64,000 bases of DNA, taken from an uncultured Pelagibacteraceae bacterium. GTDB lineage: Bacteria; Pseudomonadota; Alphaproteobacteria; Pelagibacterales; Pelagibacteraceae. The position numbers and the translations under genes are program-made. This document shows, one piece after another, positions 35,801 through 46,539 of the stretch. Every line of letters starts with the position of its first letter. The stretch's first letter is position 1. The stretch is taken from contig CACJSJ010000004.1 of assembly GCA_902596045.1 (NCBI GenBank), positions 1 to 64,000 of the forward strand, given 5' to 3'. Under the pieces are notes generated by a model that saw nothing but the letters and a program-made list of their open reading frames with translations, was not told the DNA's origin and ran no database searches.

Positions 35801-36979
35801 AAATTATTTTTTAAGAATGATGATAAAGTAAAAGCAAACACTAAAATCTGTGAATGGGATCCTTACACTACACCAGTAATTGCCGAAAAAAGTGGTGTTG
35901 CGAGTTATGTTGATTTAATCGACAATGTTTCAATTCAAGAAACAACAGATGATGCAACAGGTATTTCATCAAAGTCTGTTATTGATTGGAGATCTCAATC
36001 AAAAAGCACTGATTTAAAACCAAGAATTACTTTAAGAGATGAAAAAGGGAATGTTATTAAAAAAGCAGATGACAATGAAGCTAGATACTATTTGGTTCCT
36101 GATTCAATTTTATCTGTAAAAGATGGACAAAAAGTTTCAGCTGGTGATGTGATTGCGAGACTTCCAAAAGAAACTACAAAAACTAAAGATATCACTGGAG
36201 GACTCCCAAGAGTTGCTGAACTATTTGAGGCGAGAAAAGCAAAAGACAGCGCTATAATTGCTGAAAATGATGGACAAGTTGTTTTTGGTAAAGAAGTAAG
36301 AGGAAAACAAAAAGTTTCAATTGTCCCTGAAGATGGAGCTGAACCATCAAATTATTTAATTCCCAAAGGAAAACATATTAACTTTAATCAGGGTGAAAGA
36401 ATTAAAAAAGGTGAATATCTACTAGATGGCCAACCTTTGCCTCATGATATTTTAAGAATTATGGGCATTAAAGATTTAACTGAATATTTTGTTAATCAAG
36501 TCCAAGAAGTATACAGATTACAAGGAGTAATTATTAACGATAAGCATATTGAAACAATTTTGAGACAAATGTTGAAAAAAGTTGAAGTTAAGAATTCAGG
36601 AGACTCATCATATTTACCAGGTGAAATTATTGATAGAATTAAATTTGATAATAATAATGAGAAGCTTAAGTCAGAGGGGAAATTGCCTGCAGTTGGTGAA
36701 AGAGTATTAATGGGTATCACTAAAGCCTCACTTCAAACAGAGTCATTTATATCAGCAGCTTCATTTCAAGAAACAACAAGAGTGCTTACAGATGCTGCAA
36801 TAAAAGGTAAAGTTGATCCACTAAATGGTCTTAAAGAAAACGTCATCGTTGGAAGATTAGTACCTGCAGGAACAGGTAATATTAAGAACAAATGGAACAA
36901 AAAAGCTCTAGAAGATGACAATAAATTTTTGTCAGAACAAGAGAAAATTGAACCTTCAGAAAGCCCAGTAAATCAATAA
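32816..36979 (+). CDS. rpoC: RNA polymerase beta' subunit
   Basis: The 1387-residue beta' subunit. The N-terminal zinc site is [20 protein letters not shown]. The catalytic magnesium loop is [12 protein letters not shown]. The bridge-helix and trigger-loop region includes [22 protein letters not shown] and [14 protein letters not shown] second zinc site ([13 protein letters not shown]) is present. No insertion or split is seen. The following 166-base gap contains a candidate promoter and a structured leader for rpsL; I see no clear terminator after rpoC. Confidence 0.99.
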   Translation: MKKELTDLFKNTEISEAQNFNSIKISLASPEKIKSWTYGEIKKPETINYRTFRPEKDGLFCARIFGPIKDYECLCGKYKRMKFRGIICEKCGVEITKSNVRRERMGHINLATPVAHIWFLKSLPSRIALAVDMKLKEIERVLYFENFIVVEPGLTGLQKNQLLNEEELAKYQSEFGEESFTAGIGAEAVLEMLKNLDLEQERKNLVNFIKETKSKVNEERAIKRLKLVESFIETGQKPEWMIMTVVPVIPPELRPLVPLDGGRFATSDLNDLYRRVINRNNRLKRLMDLKAPDIIVRNEKRMLQESVDALFDNGRRGRVITGTGKRPLKSLAEMLKGKQGRFRQNLLGKRVDYSGRSVIVVGPDLKLHECGLPKKMALELFKPFLYARLNKLGLVSTIKQAKKLVEKETNAVWDALELIVREHPVLLNRAPTLHRLGVQAFEPKLIEGDAIELHPLTCAAFNADFDGDQMAVHVPLSLEAQLEARILMLSTNNILSPSNGKPIIVPSQDMILGIYYLSQEPLTDKSAGYFTDADQIEFALSSGQIKVHTTIISRFETIDDKGNKKFEKYTSTAGRFLLANLLPKNKDIKFSLIDRLLPKKVVSEVIDIVFRFCGQKTTVIFCDKLKDLGFKHAFKAGISFGKDDLVIPESKTQLIDDTKKLIADYETQYSEGLITRGEKYNKVVDAWSKCTDKVAGEMMKGISATEKTSDGLKINSVFMMADSGARGSAAQMKQLAGMRGLIAKPSGEIIESPIISNFKEGLTALEYFNSTHGARKGLADTALKTASSGYLTRRLCDVAQDLTVTKVNCENPGFIELSEILEGGNVVVSLSERALGRVTAADVKNPITGDIIIKKSSMIDEAGCDQIDAGGVKSLKVYSVMTCSSKEGVCATCYGRDLSRGKMVHVGEAIGMISAQSIGEPGTQLTMRTFHVGGTASVKQDSQIVTKNEGTLKIINSNILEDSKKNLIVMGRNTQLSIEDDNGVQVAIYKVAYGSKLFFKNDDKVKANTKICEWDPYTTPVIAEKSGVASYVDLIDNVSIQETTDDATGISSKSVIDWRSQSKSTDLKPRITLRDEKGNVIKKADDNEARYYLVPDSILSVKDGQKVSAGDVIARLPKETTKTKDITGGLPRVAELFEARKAKDSAIIAENDGQVVFGKEVRGKQKVSIVPEDGAEPSNYLIPKGKHINFNQGERIKKGEYLLDGQPLPHDILRIMGIKDLTEYFVNQVQEVYRLQGVIINDKHIETILRQMLKKVEVKNSGDSSYLPGEIIDRIKFDNNNEKLKSEGKLPAVGERVLMGITKASLQTESFISAASFQETTRVLTDAAIKGKVDPLNGLKENVIVGRLVPAGTGNIKNKWNKKALEDDNKFLSEQEKIEPSESPVNQ

Positions 36980-37008
36980 AAATTTGGTTATCTAAACCTA
37001 GTTTTAGT

Positions 37009-37036
37009 TTGACAAAGTCAAATTAATAAGTATTTT
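37009..37036 (+). promoter_or_regulatory. Candidate promoter upstream of rpsL
   Basis: A consensus TTGACA (37009-37014), a 16-base spacer and TATTTT (37031-37036). Initiation would fall near 37043, about 100 bases before rpsL. That start would cut into the first arm of the predicted leader stem at 37037-37046, so either the start lies slightly earlier or the stem forms only in read-through RNA from rpoC. Confidence 0.5.
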
Positions 37037-37110
37037 GGCGGTGTTTTTGGTTGGAATGTAGTGTTAATCTTAGACACTAAACGCTGCCACAAATAACCTG
37101 TCAGTTATTT
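37037..37110 (+). promoter_or_regulatory. Structured 5' leader of the rpsL-rpsG-fusA operon
   Basis: Three nested or adjacent stems can be drawn. GGCGGTGTTT (37037-37046) pairs with AAACGCTGCC (37079-37088) through ten pairs including two G-U. Inside it AGTGT/ACACT (37060-37064 with 37074-37078) forms a hairpin. Then AAATAAC/GTTATTT (37091-37097 with 37104-37110) forms a third. This would suit autogenous control by a ribosomal protein such as S7 or S12; the ligand is inferred. Confidence 0.5.
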
Positions 37111-37145
37111 CCCTCAAAAACAATTAATATTAAAATTTAAAAAAT

Positions 37146-37517
37146 ATGCCAACTATTAATCAGTTGTTAAAAAAAAGAAGAGTAAAACAAATTAAAAGGA
37201 ACAAAGTTCCTGCTTTGGAAAAACAACCTTTAAAAAGAGGGGTTTGTGTTAAAGTTTATACAACTACTCCTAAGAAACCTAACTCTGCTTTAAGGAAAGT
37301 TGCAAGAGTTAGATTATCTAATGGCTTTGAAGTTACAGCATATATTCCTGGTGAGGGTCACAACCTTCAAGAACACTCAGTAGTTTTAATTAGAGGTGGA
37401 AGGGTTAAAGATTTGCCTGGAGTTCGTTACCATATCTTAAGAGGCAATCTTGATACTCAAGGTGTAGCGAATAGAAAAAAAAGAAGATCTCTTTATGGAA
37501 CAAAAAAAGGTAAATAA
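37146..37517 (+). CDS. rpsL: 30S ribosomal protein S12
   Basis: S12 lines the decoding centre. The 123-residue protein has [18 protein letters not shown], with the wild-type lysine at the streptomycin-resistance position, and [17 protein letters not shown], the second resistance loop. There is no Shine-Dalgarno sequence in the A/T-rich bases before the ATG. The stop overlaps the rpsG ATG by one base. Confidence 0.98.
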   Translation: MPTINQLLKKRRVKQIKRNKVPALEKQPLKRGVCVKVYTTTPKKPNSALRKVARVRLSNGFEVTAYIPGEGHNLQEHSVVLIRGGRVKDLPGVRYHILRGNLDTQGVANRKKRRSLYGTKKGK

Positions 37518-37987
37518 TGTCTAGAAAAAAAACACAACCTAAAAAAAATGTTGTTCCAGATCCAAAATTTAATTCAACGATAATCCCAAAACTAATCAAT
37601 AATATAATGTATGATGGTAAAAGAGGGGTTGCAGCAAAAATTGTCTATGATGCTATCGATAAAATTAAAACAAAATCGAAAGATGAACCGATTAATATTT
37701 TCAATGAAGCTATAAATAACATCAAACCTACTGTTGAAGTAAGATCTAGAAGAGTAGGAGGTGCAACTTATCAAGTTCCCGTAGAAGTTAAAAGCAAAAG
37801 AGCTCAAGCTTTAGCAATTAGATGGCTAGTAGACTCTGCAAGAAAAAGAAAAGATAAACTTATGTCTGACAAAATTTTTAATGAACTTTTTGATGCATAT
37901 GAAAAAAAAGGTGCTGCAGTAAAAAAAAGAGAGGATGTGCACAAGATGGCTGAGTCAAACAAAGCTTTCGCACATTTTAGGTGGTAA
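37517..37987 (+). CDS. rpsG: 30S ribosomal protein S7
   Basis: S7 nucleates assembly of the 30S head and commonly represses its own operon. The 156-residue protein shows LINNIMYDGKRGVAAKIVYDA, EVRSRRVGGATYQVPVEV and RWLVDSARKRKDK, all standard. It is a candidate ligand for the leader structure before rpsL. It is followed after 6 bases by fusA. Confidence 0.98.
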   Translation: MSRKKTQPKKNVVPDPKFNSTIIPKLINNIMYDGKRGVAAKIVYDAIDKIKTKSKDEPINIFNEAINNIKPTVEVRSRRVGGATYQVPVEVKSKRAQALAIRWLVDSARKRKDKLMSDKIFNELFDAYEKKGAAVKKREDVHKMAESNKAFAHFRW

Positions 37988-37993
37988 AAGATT

Positions 37994-40072
37994 ATGGCTA
38001 GAACTCATACACTAGATAAATATAGAAACATTGGGATCATGGCCCACATTGATGCTGGTAAAACCACTACTACTGAAAGAGTTTTATACTATACGGGTAA
38101 AAGTCATAAGATTGGAGAAGTACACGATGGTGCGGCAACAATGGATTGGATGGAACAAGAACAAGAAAGAGGTATTACAATCACTTCAGCAGCAACAACT
38201 TGTTTTTGGCAAGATCATAGAATTAATATTATTGATACACCAGGACACGTAGATTTTACAATTGAAGTTGAAAGATCATTAAAAGTTTTAGATGGTGCGG
38301 TAGCAGTTTTTGACGGTGTGGCAGGTGTAGAACCTCAATCAGAAACTGTATGGAGACAAGCTGATAAGTATAAGGTCCCAAGAATTTGTTTTGTAAATAA
38401 ATTAGATAGAACTGGTGCTGACTTTTTTAGATGTGTAGACATGATTAAAGACAGATTGGGAGCGAAACCACTTGTAGTTCAAGTTCCAATTGGGATTGAG
38501 GCCTCACTAACAGGTGTTGTTGATTTAGTCAAAATGAAAGCTCAAGTTTGGAAGAATGAAGCTTTAGGAGCTGAGTGGGAATACAAAGAAATTCCAGATG
38601 ATTTAAAAGAGATATCTCAAAAATATAGAACTGAGTTAGTTGAAATGGCTGTGGAACAAGATGAGAAACTAATGGAAGCTTATCTTAATGGAGATGAAAT
38701 TAAAGAAGAAGATTTAATAAAATGTATAAGAAAAGGTACTTTGAATTTTAGTTTTGTACCAGTTTTAACGGGTTCGGCTTTTAAAAACAAAGGTGTTCAA
38801 CCTTTACTTGATGCAGTTATAAATTATTTACCCAGTCCGATTGATATCGGCTCAATAAAAGGAACAAAACCAGGGTCTGAAGAAGAATTAGAAATGAAAT
38901 TTGAGGATGGTGCTGGTTTCTCAGCTCTTGCTTTCAAAGTCGCAAATGACCCATTTGTTGGCTCCCTTACATTTATTCGAGTTTATTCTGGTACAATAAA
39001 AACAGGTACTGGTATTTATAATTCTTCTAAAGAAAAAGAAGAAAGAGTTGGCAGAATGCTTTTGATGCACGCTAACTCTAGAGAAGACATTAAAGAGGCT
39101 AATGCAGGTGATATTGTAGCCTTAGCAGGATTGAAATACACAATAACGGGTCATACACTTTGTGATGAGGAGAAACCAGTTCTATTAGAACCAATGGAAT
39201 TCCCAGATCCAGTAATTGAGATTGCTGTTGAACCAAAAACAAAAGCTGACCAAGAAAAAATGGGTGAAGCTTTAGGCAGATTAGCTAAAGAAGATCCTTC
39301 ATTTAGAGTTACATCTGATGAGGAGTCAGGTCAAACAATTATAAAAGGTATGGGCGAACTACACCTAGATATAATTGTTGATCGAATGAAAAGAGAGTTT
39401 AAAGTTGAAGCGAATGTGGGAGCTCCACAGGTAGCTTATAGAGAAACATTGCAAAACGCTTCTGAGGTTGAATATATACATAAAAAACAAAGTGGAGGTG
39501 CCGGTCAATTTGCAAAAGTTAAATTACTTGTTGAACCTCAAGAACCAGGTTCTGGTAGGTCTGTAGAAAGTAAAATCAAAGGTGGCGCTATACCAAAAGA
39601 ATTTATACCAGGTGTAGAAAAAGGAATAGAAACAGTTTCTGATACTGGAATATTAGCAGGATTTCCAATGATAGATTATAAAGTTACTATTTTAGATGGA
39701 TTACATCACGATGTAGACTCTAGCGTCCTTGCTTTCGAACTAGCTAGTAGGGCTTGTTTTAAAGAAGCATGTACAAAAGGTACTTTAAAGTTACTCGAAC
39801 CAGTTATGAGAGTTGAGGTAGTAACCCCAGAAGATTATATGGGAGATGTGATAGGTGATTTAAATAGTAGGAGAGGACAAATAAATACTCAAGAGCAACG
39901 AGGAAATGCAACTGTTATCACAGCGATGGTTCCTTTAGCAAATATGTTTGGATATATAAATAATTTAAGATCTATGTCTCAAGGTAGAGCACAATATTCA
40001 ATGTTTTTTGATCATTATTCAAAAGTGCCTCAAAATGTTCAAGATGAAGTAACTAAAAAGATAGCGGGTTAA
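37994..40072 (+). CDS. fusA: Elongation factor G
   Basis: EF-G drives ribosomal translocation. The 692-residue protein has the GTPase motifs [22 protein letters not shown] and NKLDRTGAD, followed by domains II-V ([14 protein letters not shown] and [14 protein letters not shown] in domains III-IV). The C-terminus [16 protein letters not shown] is typical. No tuf gene follows; rpsJ begins 2 bases later. Confidence 0.98.
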   Translation: MARTHTLDKYRNIGIMAHIDAGKTTTTERVLYYTGKSHKIGEVHDGAATMDWMEQEQERGITITSAATTCFWQDHRINIIDTPGHVDFTIEVERSLKVLDGAVAVFDGVAGVEPQSETVWRQADKYKVPRICFVNKLDRTGADFFRCVDMIKDRLGAKPLVVQVPIGIEASLTGVVDLVKMKAQVWKNEALGAEWEYKEIPDDLKEISQKYRTELVEMAVEQDEKLMEAYLNGDEIKEEDLIKCIRKGTLNFSFVPVLTGSAFKNKGVQPLLDAVINYLPSPIDIGSIKGTKPGSEEELEMKFEDGAGFSALAFKVANDPFVGSLTFIRVYSGTIKTGTGIYNSSKEKEERVGRMLLMHANSREDIKEANAGDIVALAGLKYTITGHTLCDEEKPVLLEPMEFPDPVIEIAVEPKTKADQEKMGEALGRLAKEDPSFRVTSDEESGQTIIKGMGELHLDIIVDRMKREFKVEANVGAPQVAYRETLQNASEVEYIHKKQSGGAGQFAKVKLLVEPQEPGSGRSVESKIKGGAIPKEFIPGVEKGIETVSDTGILAGFPMIDYKVTILDGLHHDVDSSVLAFELASRACFKEACTKGTLKLLEPVMRVEVVTPEDYMGDVIGDLNSRRGQINTQEQRGNATVITAMVPLANMFGYINNLRSMSQGRAQYSMFFDHYSKVPQNVQDEVTKKIAG

Positions 40073-40074
40073 TA

Positions 40075-40383
40075 ATGGAAAAACAAAATATTAGAATTAA
40101 ACTTAGAGCTTACGATAACAAAATTTTAGATGCTTCAACCGAAGAAATTGTCAATACAGTTAAGAGAACTGGTGCAACTATAAAAGGACCCATTCCTTTA
40201 CCAACAAAAACAGAAAGATATACAGTCCTACGTTCTCCACATATTGATAAAAAAAGTAGAGAACAGTTTGAATCTAGAACACATAAAAGATTGATTGATA
40301 TAATAGAACCAACGCCTCAAACAGTTGAAGCTTTGATGAAATTAGATTTAGCATCAGGTGTAGACGTGGAGATAAAGATTTAG
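40075..40383 (+). CDS. rpsJ: 30S ribosomal protein S10
   Basis: S10 is a 30S head protein and, as NusE, a partner of NusG. The 102-residue protein shows [33 protein letters not shown] and [19 protein letters not shown]. It opens the S10 set but is only 2 bases from fusA, so str and S10 operons are joined here. Confidence 0.98.
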   Translation: MEKQNIRIKLRAYDNKILDASTEEIVNTVKRTGATIKGPIPLPTKTERYTVLRSPHIDKKSREQFESRTHKRLIDIIEPTPQTVEALMKLDLASGVDVEIKI

Positions 40384-40385
40384 TT

Positions 40386-41096
40386 ATGAACGAAATAGCT
40401 CTTATTGGAAAAAAAATTGGAATGACTAGAGAGTTTTATAAGACTGGTCAACTAGTTCCTGTGACTATTTTAAAAATGGAAAAAGCAAGAGTTATTCAAG
40501 TTATTGAAGAAGATAAAAGAGGTTATAAAGCTGTACAACTAGGGTATGGCAAAATCAAAAACTCAAAATTAACAAAAGCAATGAAAGGCTTCTTTGCTAA
40601 GAAAAATACAGAAGCTAAGAAAAAACTAAAAGAATTTAGAATTGAAAATACAGAAAACTTTAAAGAGGGAAATGAATTTGGATTAGAAATATTTAAAGAT
40701 ATTAAATTTGTAGACACTCGATCAAAAACTATCGGTAAAGGTTTTGCTGGGGCTATGAAAAGGCACAATTTTGGGGGATTACGAGCCACACATGGAGTAT
40801 CTGTTTCTCATAGATCGCACGGTTCAACTGGTCAAAGACAAGATCCAGGAAAAGTTTTTAAAGGAAAAAAAATGGCTGGTCACATGGGTGATAAACTTAG
40901 AACAATGCTAAATATTGAAATAGTTAAAACCGATATTGAAAATGAATTACTTTATTTAAAAGGGTCAATACCTGGATCAAAAAATTCTGAAATATTAGTT
41001 AAAAAGTCAGTAAAAAATATTAAAAAACTAACAATTGATGAAAAAATTAAATTAGCCGAAGAAGCTAAAAAAACACCGGATAAAAAGAAAAAATAA
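40386..41096 (+). CDS. rplC: 50S ribosomal protein L3
   Basis: L3 reaches the peptidyl-transferase centre. The 236-residue protein shows IGKKIGMTREF at the start and the extended loop HRSHGSTGQRQDPGKVFKGK in its usual place. The lysine-rich C-terminal tail (about 25 residues) is a little longer than in Escherichia coli (209 residues). It overlaps rplD by one base. Confidence 0.98.
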   Translation: MNEIALIGKKIGMTREFYKTGQLVPVTILKMEKARVIQVIEEDKRGYKAVQLGYGKIKNSKLTKAMKGFFAKKNTEAKKKLKEFRIENTENFKEGNEFGLEIFKDIKFVDTRSKTIGKGFAGAMKRHNFGGLRATHGVSVSHRSHGSTGQRQDPGKVFKGKKMAGHMGDKLRTMLNIEIVKTDIENELLYLKGSIPGSKNSEILVKKSVKNIKKLTIDEKIKLAEEAKKTPDKKKK

Positions 41097-41719
41097 TGAA
41101 ATTAGATAAATTAAATTTAGATGGTAAAAAAGACTCTATAGAAGTTTTGGATAAAATTTTTTCTGCAAAAGTTAATCCAAAATTGATCAATAGTGTTTTG
41201 TACAAAACCAATGCAAATTATAAAGGCAGACATGCTAAAACAAAACAACAAAACGAAGTTTCAGGACCAACATCTAAAATTTATGCTCAAAAAGGAACTG
41301 GTGGTGCTAGACATGCTAGTAGGAAAGCACCAATTTTTGTTGGTGGTGGTATAGCTCATGGACCAAAAGGTGAGTTAGCTTATAAAAAAAGAAAATTAAA
41401 CAAAAGTGAAAAAAAATTAAGTATTGCATCAATTATAACAGAAAAAAATATTAATAAAGATTTATTAATTTTTAGTGATTTTAATAAGGAAATTAAAAAA
41501 ACCAAAGAAATGAATTTAATAATTCAAAAATTTAAAATGACAAATGCAATTATAATTTTAGATAAAAGTTCAAAAGAAAAAATAGAAAAATCAGTAAGAA
41601 ATATTCCAAATGTAAAAGTTACAGATGTTAATCATTTTAGTGCCTTTGATATTGTTAAGTACAAAAGAGTAGTATTCACAGAAAGCTCAATTAAAGAATT
41701 AGAAAAGAGATATTCATAA
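41096..41719 (+). CDS. rplD: 50S ribosomal protein L4
   Basis: L4 lines the peptide exit tunnel with L22 and represses the S10 operon in Escherichia coli. The 207-residue protein has the tunnel loop KTKQQNEVSGPTSKIYAQKGTGGARHASRKAP in outline (positions about 47-78), and FVGGGIAHGPKG. It overlaps both neighbours by one base. Confidence 0.97.
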   Translation: MKLDKLNLDGKKDSIEVLDKIFSAKVNPKLINSVLYKTNANYKGRHAKTKQQNEVSGPTSKIYAQKGTGGARHASRKAPIFVGGGIAHGPKGELAYKKRKLNKSEKKLSIASIITEKNINKDLLIFSDFNKEIKKTKEMNLIIQKFKMTNAIIILDKSSKEKIEKSVRNIPNVKVTDVNHFSAFDIVKYKRVVFTESSIKELEKRYS

Positions 41720-42012
41720 TGGAAAAATTAAATTTATACGATAAAATTTTATCTCCACTACTCACAGAAAAAACTACTAATCTTTCTGAGCAAAATAAAA
41801 TAGTTTTCAAAGTCCCTGCAAGTGCTAATAAAAAGAATTTAAAAACTAATATTGAAAAAATTTTTAAAGTGAATGTTACAAAAATAAATATTATTAATAA
41901 ACAAAACAGAACAAAATTGACAAGAGGTAAAAAGGTTAAAGTTTCTGGATTTAAAAAAGCAATTATAACTTTAAAAAAAGGTCAAAGTATTGATCTAACA
42001 ACTGGAGTTTAA
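41719..42012 (+). CDS. rplW: 50S ribosomal protein L23
   Basis: L23 sits at the tunnel exit and docks trigger factor and SRP. The 97-residue protein shows LLTEKTTNLSEQNKIVFKV and NVTKINIINKQNRTKLTRGKK, the expected hairpin. Length is normal. It ends 3 bases before rplB. Confidence 0.97.
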   Translation: MEKLNLYDKILSPLLTEKTTNLSEQNKIVFKVPASANKKNLKTNIEKIFKVNVTKINIINKQNRTKLTRGKKVKVSGFKKAIITLKKGQSIDLTTGV

Positions 42013-42015
42013 TAA

Positions 42016-42855
42016 ATGGCATTAAAAACTTTTAAACCATATACAAAATCAACAAGAGGAACAATCTTGGTTGATAGAGCTGGGCTATGGAAAGGTAAAC
42101 CTTTCAAATCATTAGTTTCACCTAAAAATTCAATGAAAGGAAGAAACAATAATGGTCATATTACTTCTGTAAACAGAGCAGGTGGTCATAAAAAAATGTA
42201 CCGCCATGTTGACTTTTATAGAAAAAAATTTGATATGCCGGCGAATGTTGAAAGAATTGAATATGATCCAAATCGATCATGTTATATAATGCTTGTTAAA
42301 TTTCAGGATAACTCCCACGCATATTATTTGGCACCACAAAAGATTAAAGTTGGTGATGTAATTGAAAATGGAACAAAAAAGGAAATCAAAGTCGGCAATT
42401 GTATGCCTCTTCAAGATATTCCTGTTGGAATAAATATTCACAATGTTGAAATTCAACCAGGTGGTGGTGGTAAAATAGCAAGATCTGCTGGTGCATCAGT
42501 AATAATAAGTGGTTTAGACGGAAATTATAGCTTAATCAAGCTTGCTTCAGGCGAAGTAAGAAAAATAGACTCTAGATCATTGGCAACTATCGGTGTTTTA
42601 AGTAATCCTGATCAAAAAAATATTAAAATAGGAAAAGCTGGAAGATCTAGATGGTTAGGTAGAAAACCACATACAAGAGGTGTAGTAAAAAACCCAGTGG
42701 ACCACCCACATGGTGGTGGTGAGGGTAAATCAGCTGGAGGTAGACATCCAGTTTCACCTACTGGTCAGTCAGCAAAAGGTTTAAAAACAAGAGATAATAA
42801 GAGAACGGATAAATTTATTGTTAAGAGAAGAAACAAAAGGAAGGATACAAAATAA
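42016..42855 (+). CDS. rplB: 50S ribosomal protein L2
   Basis: L2 is needed for subunit joining and peptidyl transfer. The 279-residue protein has [19 protein letters not shown] at the N-terminal side and [20 protein letters not shown], which contains the essential histidine. Its last base overlaps the rpsS ATG. Confidence 0.98.
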   Translation: MALKTFKPYTKSTRGTILVDRAGLWKGKPFKSLVSPKNSMKGRNNNGHITSVNRAGGHKKMYRHVDFYRKKFDMPANVERIEYDPNRSCYIMLVKFQDNSHAYYLAPQKIKVGDVIENGTKKEIKVGNCMPLQDIPVGINIHNVEIQPGGGGKIARSAGASVIISGLDGNYSLIKLASGEVRKIDSRSLATIGVLSNPDQKNIKIGKAGRSRWLGRKPHTRGVVKNPVDHPHGGGEGKSAGGRHPVSPTGQSAKGLKTRDNKRTDKFIVKRRNKRKDTK

Positions 42856-43154
42856 TGGCTAGAGCAGTATGGAAAGGTCCTTTTGTTGAAGAAAGTTTGA
42901 TGAAAAAAGTAGATAAATATAAATCAGACCCAAAAAAAATTCCAATAAAGACTTGGTCACGTAAATCAACGATACTTCCAGATTTTGTTGGAGTAAGTTT
43001 TTTAATTTATAACGGAAAAAAATTTATCCCAATAACTATCTCAGAAGATATGGTTGGTCACAAATTAGGAGAATTTTCTCCAACAAGGACATTTTTTGGT
43101 CACACGCCAGCAGACAAAAAGGCTAAACCTGCAGAAGCAGTAAATAAAAAGTAA
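42855..43154 (+). CDS. rpsS: 30S ribosomal protein S19
   Basis: S19 pairs with S13 in the 30S head. The 99-residue protein has [30 protein letters not shown] and [15 protein letters not shown], followed by a slightly extended lysine/alanine-rich tail. It begins at the rplB stop and ends 3 bases before rplV. Confidence 0.97.
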   Translation: MARAVWKGPFVEESLMKKVDKYKSDPKKIPIKTWSRKSTILPDFVGVSFLIYNGKKFIPITISEDMVGHKLGEFSPTRTFFGHTPADKKAKPAEAVNKK

Positions 43155-43157
43155 TTT

Positions 43158-43556
43158 ATGAGTAAAAAAAAGAAAATAGACAATAGTAAAGAGAAATTGG
43201 TTAGGTCTATAAATAACAATATAAGATCAAGTGTAAGAAAACTTAACCCGATTTTAAAAGGTATTGTTGGAAAAAAGGTGGATATTGCAATTAGAGATTT
43301 ACAATTTTCAGAAAAAAGAATTACAAAAGATATTAGAAAAACAATAAACTCAGCTGTTGCTAATGCAGAAAATAACTTTCAATATGATATCGATAATTTG
43401 ATTGTAAAAGAGGCTTATTGCGGAAAAAAAATTACCATGAAAAGATTTAGACCAAGAGCAAAAGGTAGAGCTGCTTCAATTCTCAAACCTTATTCAAGTG
43501 TAACTATAATATTATCAGAAGCTAAAAAAATGGAGAGTCATGGGACAAAAAGTTAA
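43158..43556 (+). CDS. rplV: 50S ribosomal protein L22
   Basis: L22 forms a constriction of the exit tunnel. The 132-residue protein has a lysine-rich N-terminal extension of about 20 residues relative to Escherichia coli L22 (110 residues). The tunnel hairpin lies around [17 protein letters not shown]. Its last 17 bases overlap rpsC in another frame. Confidence 0.96.
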   Translation: MSKKKKIDNSKEKLVRSINNNIRSSVRKLNPILKGIVGKKVDIAIRDLQFSEKRITKDIRKTINSAVANAENNFQYDIDNLIVKEAYCGKKITMKRFRPRAKGRAASILKPYSSVTIILSEAKKMESHGTKS

Positions 43557-44220
43557 TCCAGTAGGTTTTAGATTAGGAGTGAATAGAGGTTGGGACTCTG
43601 TTTGGTTTGCTAAGAAAAAAGATTTTGGAAATTATTTAATCGAAGATTTCAAAATTCGAGAATATATTAAAAAAAATGTTATTAATTCTGGTGTCTCCAA
43701 AGTAATGATCGAGAGAACTTCTAATAAATGTTATGTAACAATTTATACTTCTAGACCTGGTTTTGTTATTGGTAAAAAAGGTAGTGATATCGATAAGATT
43801 AAAAATAATCTTTCAAAATTTACAAAAAATGAAGTTACACTAAATATTAAAGAAGTAAAAAAACCTGAAACTAATGCTTATCTTGTAGCAGAAAATATTG
43901 CACAACAACTAGTAAAAAGGATTTCTTACAGAAGAGCTATGAAAAGAGCTATGCAATCATGTATCAGATTAGGTGCAAAAGGAATTAAAGTCTCATGTAG
44001 CGGAAGATTAGGAGGAAACGAGATTGCAAGAACAGAATGGTTAAGAGATGGAAGTATCCCATCTCATACATTAAGAGCTGATATTGATTATGCTGAAGCA
44101 GAAGCATTAACTACTTATGGTATTATTGGTATTAAAGTATGGATTTATAAAGGGGAAGTATTTGCAAAAGAATTTAGTCAAGAAACAAATAAAGTTACAC
44201 CAAAAGAGGTAAAAGAATAG
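43540..44220 (+). CDS. rpsC: 30S ribosomal protein S3
   Basis: S3 forms the mRNA entry gate. The 226-residue protein begins [12 protein letters not shown] and has the KH domain ([15 protein letters not shown]) and the C-terminal part [15 protein letters not shown]. The start lies within rplV, giving a 17-base overlap that suggests coupled translation. Confidence 0.98.
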   Translation: MGQKVNPVGFRLGVNRGWDSVWFAKKKDFGNYLIEDFKIREYIKKNVINSGVSKVMIERTSNKCYVTIYTSRPGFVIGKKGSDIDKIKNNLSKFTKNEVTLNIKEVKKPETNAYLVAENIAQQLVKRISYRRAMKRAMQSCIRLGAKGIKVSCSGRLGGNEIARTEWLRDGSIPSHTLRADIDYAEAEALTTYGIIGIKVWIYKGEVFAKEFSQETNKVTPKEVKE

Positions 44221-44221
44221 C

Positions 44222-44632
44222 ATGTTACAGCCAGTAAGAACTAAATGGAGAAAGGCACACAAAGGAAGAATTCACGGAACAGCTTCTAGAGCGAACTTTA
44301 TTAATTATGGGGCATATGCTTTAAAAGCAATGTCACCTGAAAGAGTGACAGGAAAACAAATAGAAGCGGCTAGAGTTGCTCTAACAAGACATATGAAAAG
44401 ACAGGGTAGGGTGTGGACTAGAGTTTTTCCAAATATACCAGTATCAAAAAAACCAATCGAAGTTAGAATGGGAAAAGGTAAAGGAAATCCAGAATTTTAC
44501 GCATGTCGTGTTAAACCAGGAAGAATATTATTCGAAGTAGATGGAGTTTCTGAACAGATTGCTAAAGAAGCCCTATATAAAGCTTCGGCAAAATTACCAA
44601 TTAAAACAAAAACTATTAAAAGATTTGCATAA
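44222..44632 (+). CDS. rplP: 50S ribosomal protein L16
   Basis: L16 lies by the A-site tRNA elbow. The 136-residue protein shows [32 protein letters not shown] and [19 protein letters not shown]. Its stop codon overlaps the rpmC ATG by one base (TAATG). Confidence 0.98.
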   Translation: MLQPVRTKWRKAHKGRIHGTASRANFINYGAYALKAMSPERVTGKQIEAARVALTRHMKRQGRVWTRVFPNIPVSKKPIEVRMGKGKGNPEFYACRVKPGRILFEVDGVSEQIAKEALYKASAKLPIKTKTIKRFA

Positions 44633-44823
44633 TGAAAAAACAAGAAATTAAAAAATTATCTAAAGACGAAACTTTAAAAAATATCGAAAAACTTAAAAAA
44701 GATTTATTTAATTTCAGATTTCAAAAAATAAACTCACAAATAACTAATCCTGCAAAAATTGGTGAAACTAAGAAAATAATTGCAAGATTAAAAACTTCAT
44801 TAAAGGAAAAAATTAATGCCTAA
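44632..44823 (+). CDS. rpmC: 50S ribosomal protein L29
   Basis: Small 63-residue two-helix protein at the tunnel exit. It shows [29 protein letters not shown], in outline residues 21-50, the usual L29 core. It overlaps the start of rpsQ by 8 bases. Confidence 0.95.
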   Translation: MKKQEIKKLSKDETLKNIEKLKKDLFNFRFQKINSQITNPAKIGETKKIIARLKTSLKEKINA

Positions 44824-45052
44824 AAAAATTTTAACAGGAATTGTAGTAAGTGATAAACCAAATAAAACAATAACAGTAATGGTTGAAAGAAAATTTTCAC
44901 ATCCAGTACTTAAGAAAGTTATTAAAGTAAGAAAAAAATATAATGCTCATGATGAGAATAATAAATTTAAAGCTGGTGACAAAGTTTCAATTATAGAGAG
45001 TAAGCCATTCTCTAAAAATAAAAAATTTCAAGTAATGGAGAATAATAAGTAA
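44816..45052 (+). CDS. rpsQ: 30S ribosomal protein S17
   Basis: A 78-residue OB-fold 16S rRNA-binding protein. It shows [22 protein letters not shown], then [25 protein letters not shown] in outline. The ATG lies 8 bases inside rpmC and the last base overlaps rplN. Confidence 0.96.
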   Translation: MPKKILTGIVVSDKPNKTITVMVERKFSHPVLKKVIKVRKKYNAHDENNKFKAGDKVSIIESKPFSKNKKFQVMENNK

Positions 45053-45420
45053 TGATTCAAGTACAAACAGAATTAATGGTTGCTGATAATACTGGAGCAA
45101 AAAAAATTGAATGTATTAAGGTATTAGGTGGATCTAAAAGAAGATACGCTAGTATCGGAGATACAATTGTTATAGCTATCAAAGAAGCTATTCCAAAAGG
45201 TAAAGTCAAAAAAGGAACTGTGCATAAAGCGGTAGTAGTTAGAGTTAAAAAAGGAATTCATAGAGATGATGGATCCAAAGTAAAATTTGACAATAACGCA
45301 GCCGTTCTAGTTGACGATAAAGGTGAACCAGTTGGAACTAGAATTTTTGGACCAGTTACTAGAGAATTAAGAAATAAAGGTCAAATGAAAATTATTTCGT
45401 TAGCACCTGAGGTTATATAA
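45052..45420 (+). CDS. rplN: 50S ribosomal protein L14
   Basis: A 122-residue interface protein of the large subunit. It shows [41 protein letters not shown] and [13 protein letters not shown]. It begins the spc gene order and is followed after one base by rplX. Confidence 0.98.
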   Translation: MIQVQTELMVADNTGAKKIECIKVLGGSKRRYASIGDTIVIAIKEAIPKGKVKKGTVHKAVVVRVKKGIHRDDGSKVKFDNNAAVLVDDKGEPVGTRIFGPVTRELRNKGQMKIISLAPEVI

Positions 45421-45421
45421 A

Positions 45422-45667
45422 ATGATAAAAAAAGGATTAAAAGTAAAAATTTTAACTGGTAAAGACAAAAAAAAAGAAGGTGAAGTTATTGAGATTGATA
45501 GAGCTAACAATAGAGCAAAAGTTAAAGAAATGAATATGGTTAAAAAACATGTTAAAACTACAAAAGAAAAAAAAGGCGGAATAGTCTCAAAAGAAAGCTT
45601 TATCCATATATCAAATTTAAGTTTAATTATTGATAAAAAAACTAAAAAAGAAACAGCTAAAAAATAA
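45422..45667 (+). CDS. rplX: 50S ribosomal protein L24
   Basis: An early-assembly KOW-domain protein. At 81 residues it is shorter than the Escherichia coli protein (104) but keeps the KOW core ([21 protein letters not shown]) and MNMVKKHVK. The C-terminal part is reduced to a lysine-rich tail. It overlaps rplE by one base. Confidence 0.94.
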   Translation: MIKKGLKVKILTGKDKKKEGEVIEIDRANNRAKVKEMNMVKKHVKTTKEKKGGIVSKESFIHISNLSLIIDKKTKKETAKK

Positions 45668-46221
45668 TGAACCCTAGATTAAAAGAAATATATAAAAAAG
45701 ATATTCAACCTGCTTTAAAAGATAGCCTTGGTTTAAAAAATCTTTATATGACACCGGAAATTGAAAAAGTAGTATTAAACATGGGTCTTGGATTAGATGG
45801 CGCTGACAGTAAAATATTAAAAGCAAGCGAAGAAGATTTAGCAAAAATTACCGGTCAAAAACCAGTAGTTACAAAGTTTAAAAAATCAGTAGCAAATTTT
45901 AAAACTAGAAAAGGTTCTAATGCTGGTCTGAAAGTAACATTAAGAAAAAATAAAATGTATGAATTTATAGATAGACTTGTAAATATAGCGTTACCAAGAA
46001 TTAAAGATTTTAGAGGCCTATCTACTAAAGGGTTTGATAAATTTGGAAATTATACTTTTGGAATCAAAGAGCATATCATATTTCCTGAAGTAAGTTTTGA
46101 AAGAGCAGATAAAGTAAGAGGGATTGACGTAATAATTGTTATTAAAGCTATTAATAAAGATCATAGTTTAGCTTTATTAGAAAAAATGAATTTTCCATTT
46201 ATCAAAAAAGGAGATAATTAA
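45667..46221 (+). CDS. rplE: 50S ribosomal protein L5
   Basis: L5 binds 5S rRNA in the central protuberance. The 184-residue protein shows VVLNMGLGLDGADSKIL, TGQKPVVTKFKKSVANFK and FDKFGNYTFGIKEHIIFPE. Length is typical. It is followed after 2 bases by rpsN. Confidence 0.98.
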   Translation: MNPRLKEIYKKDIQPALKDSLGLKNLYMTPEIEKVVLNMGLGLDGADSKILKASEEDLAKITGQKPVVTKFKKSVANFKTRKGSNAGLKVTLRKNKMYEFIDRLVNIALPRIKDFRGLSTKGFDKFGNYTFGIKEHIIFPEVSFERADKVRGIDVIIVIKAINKDHSLALLEKMNFPFIKKGDN

Positions 46222-46223
46222 AG

Positions 46224-46529
46224 ATGGCTAAGTTGAGTGCAATAAATAAAAATAATAGTAGAATTAAACTTTCAGATAAACTTTATAAAAAGAGACAATC
46301 TTTAAAGAAGATAATAATGAATAAAAAATTACCTTTAGAAGAAAGATTTAAAGCACAACAAAAACTTTCTAAAATGCCAAGAAACTCAGCTAAAAGCAGA
46401 GTTATGAATAGATGTAAAATTACAGGAAGACCACATGGTGTTTACAGAAAATTAAAAATATCAAGAATAGCTTTGAGAGACTTAGGTTTAGCTGGATTAA
46501 TTCCAGGCATGACTAAGTCAAGCTGGTAG
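46224..46529 (+). CDS. rpsN: 30S ribosomal protein S14 (zinc-free form)
   Basis: A 101-residue S14 of the long form without CxxC zinc pairs. The C-terminal core reads MNRCKITGRPHGVYRKL and LAGLIPGMTKSSW, the classical ending. An AGAAAGGA stretch upstream of the next ATG could serve as the rpsH ribosome-binding site. Confidence 0.97.
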   Translation: MAKLSAINKNNSRIKLSDKLYKKRQSLKKIIMNKKLPLEERFKAQQKLSKMPRNSAKSRVMNRCKITGRPHGVYRKLKISRIALRDLGLAGLIPGMTKSSW

Positions 46530-46539
46530 AAAGGAAAAT

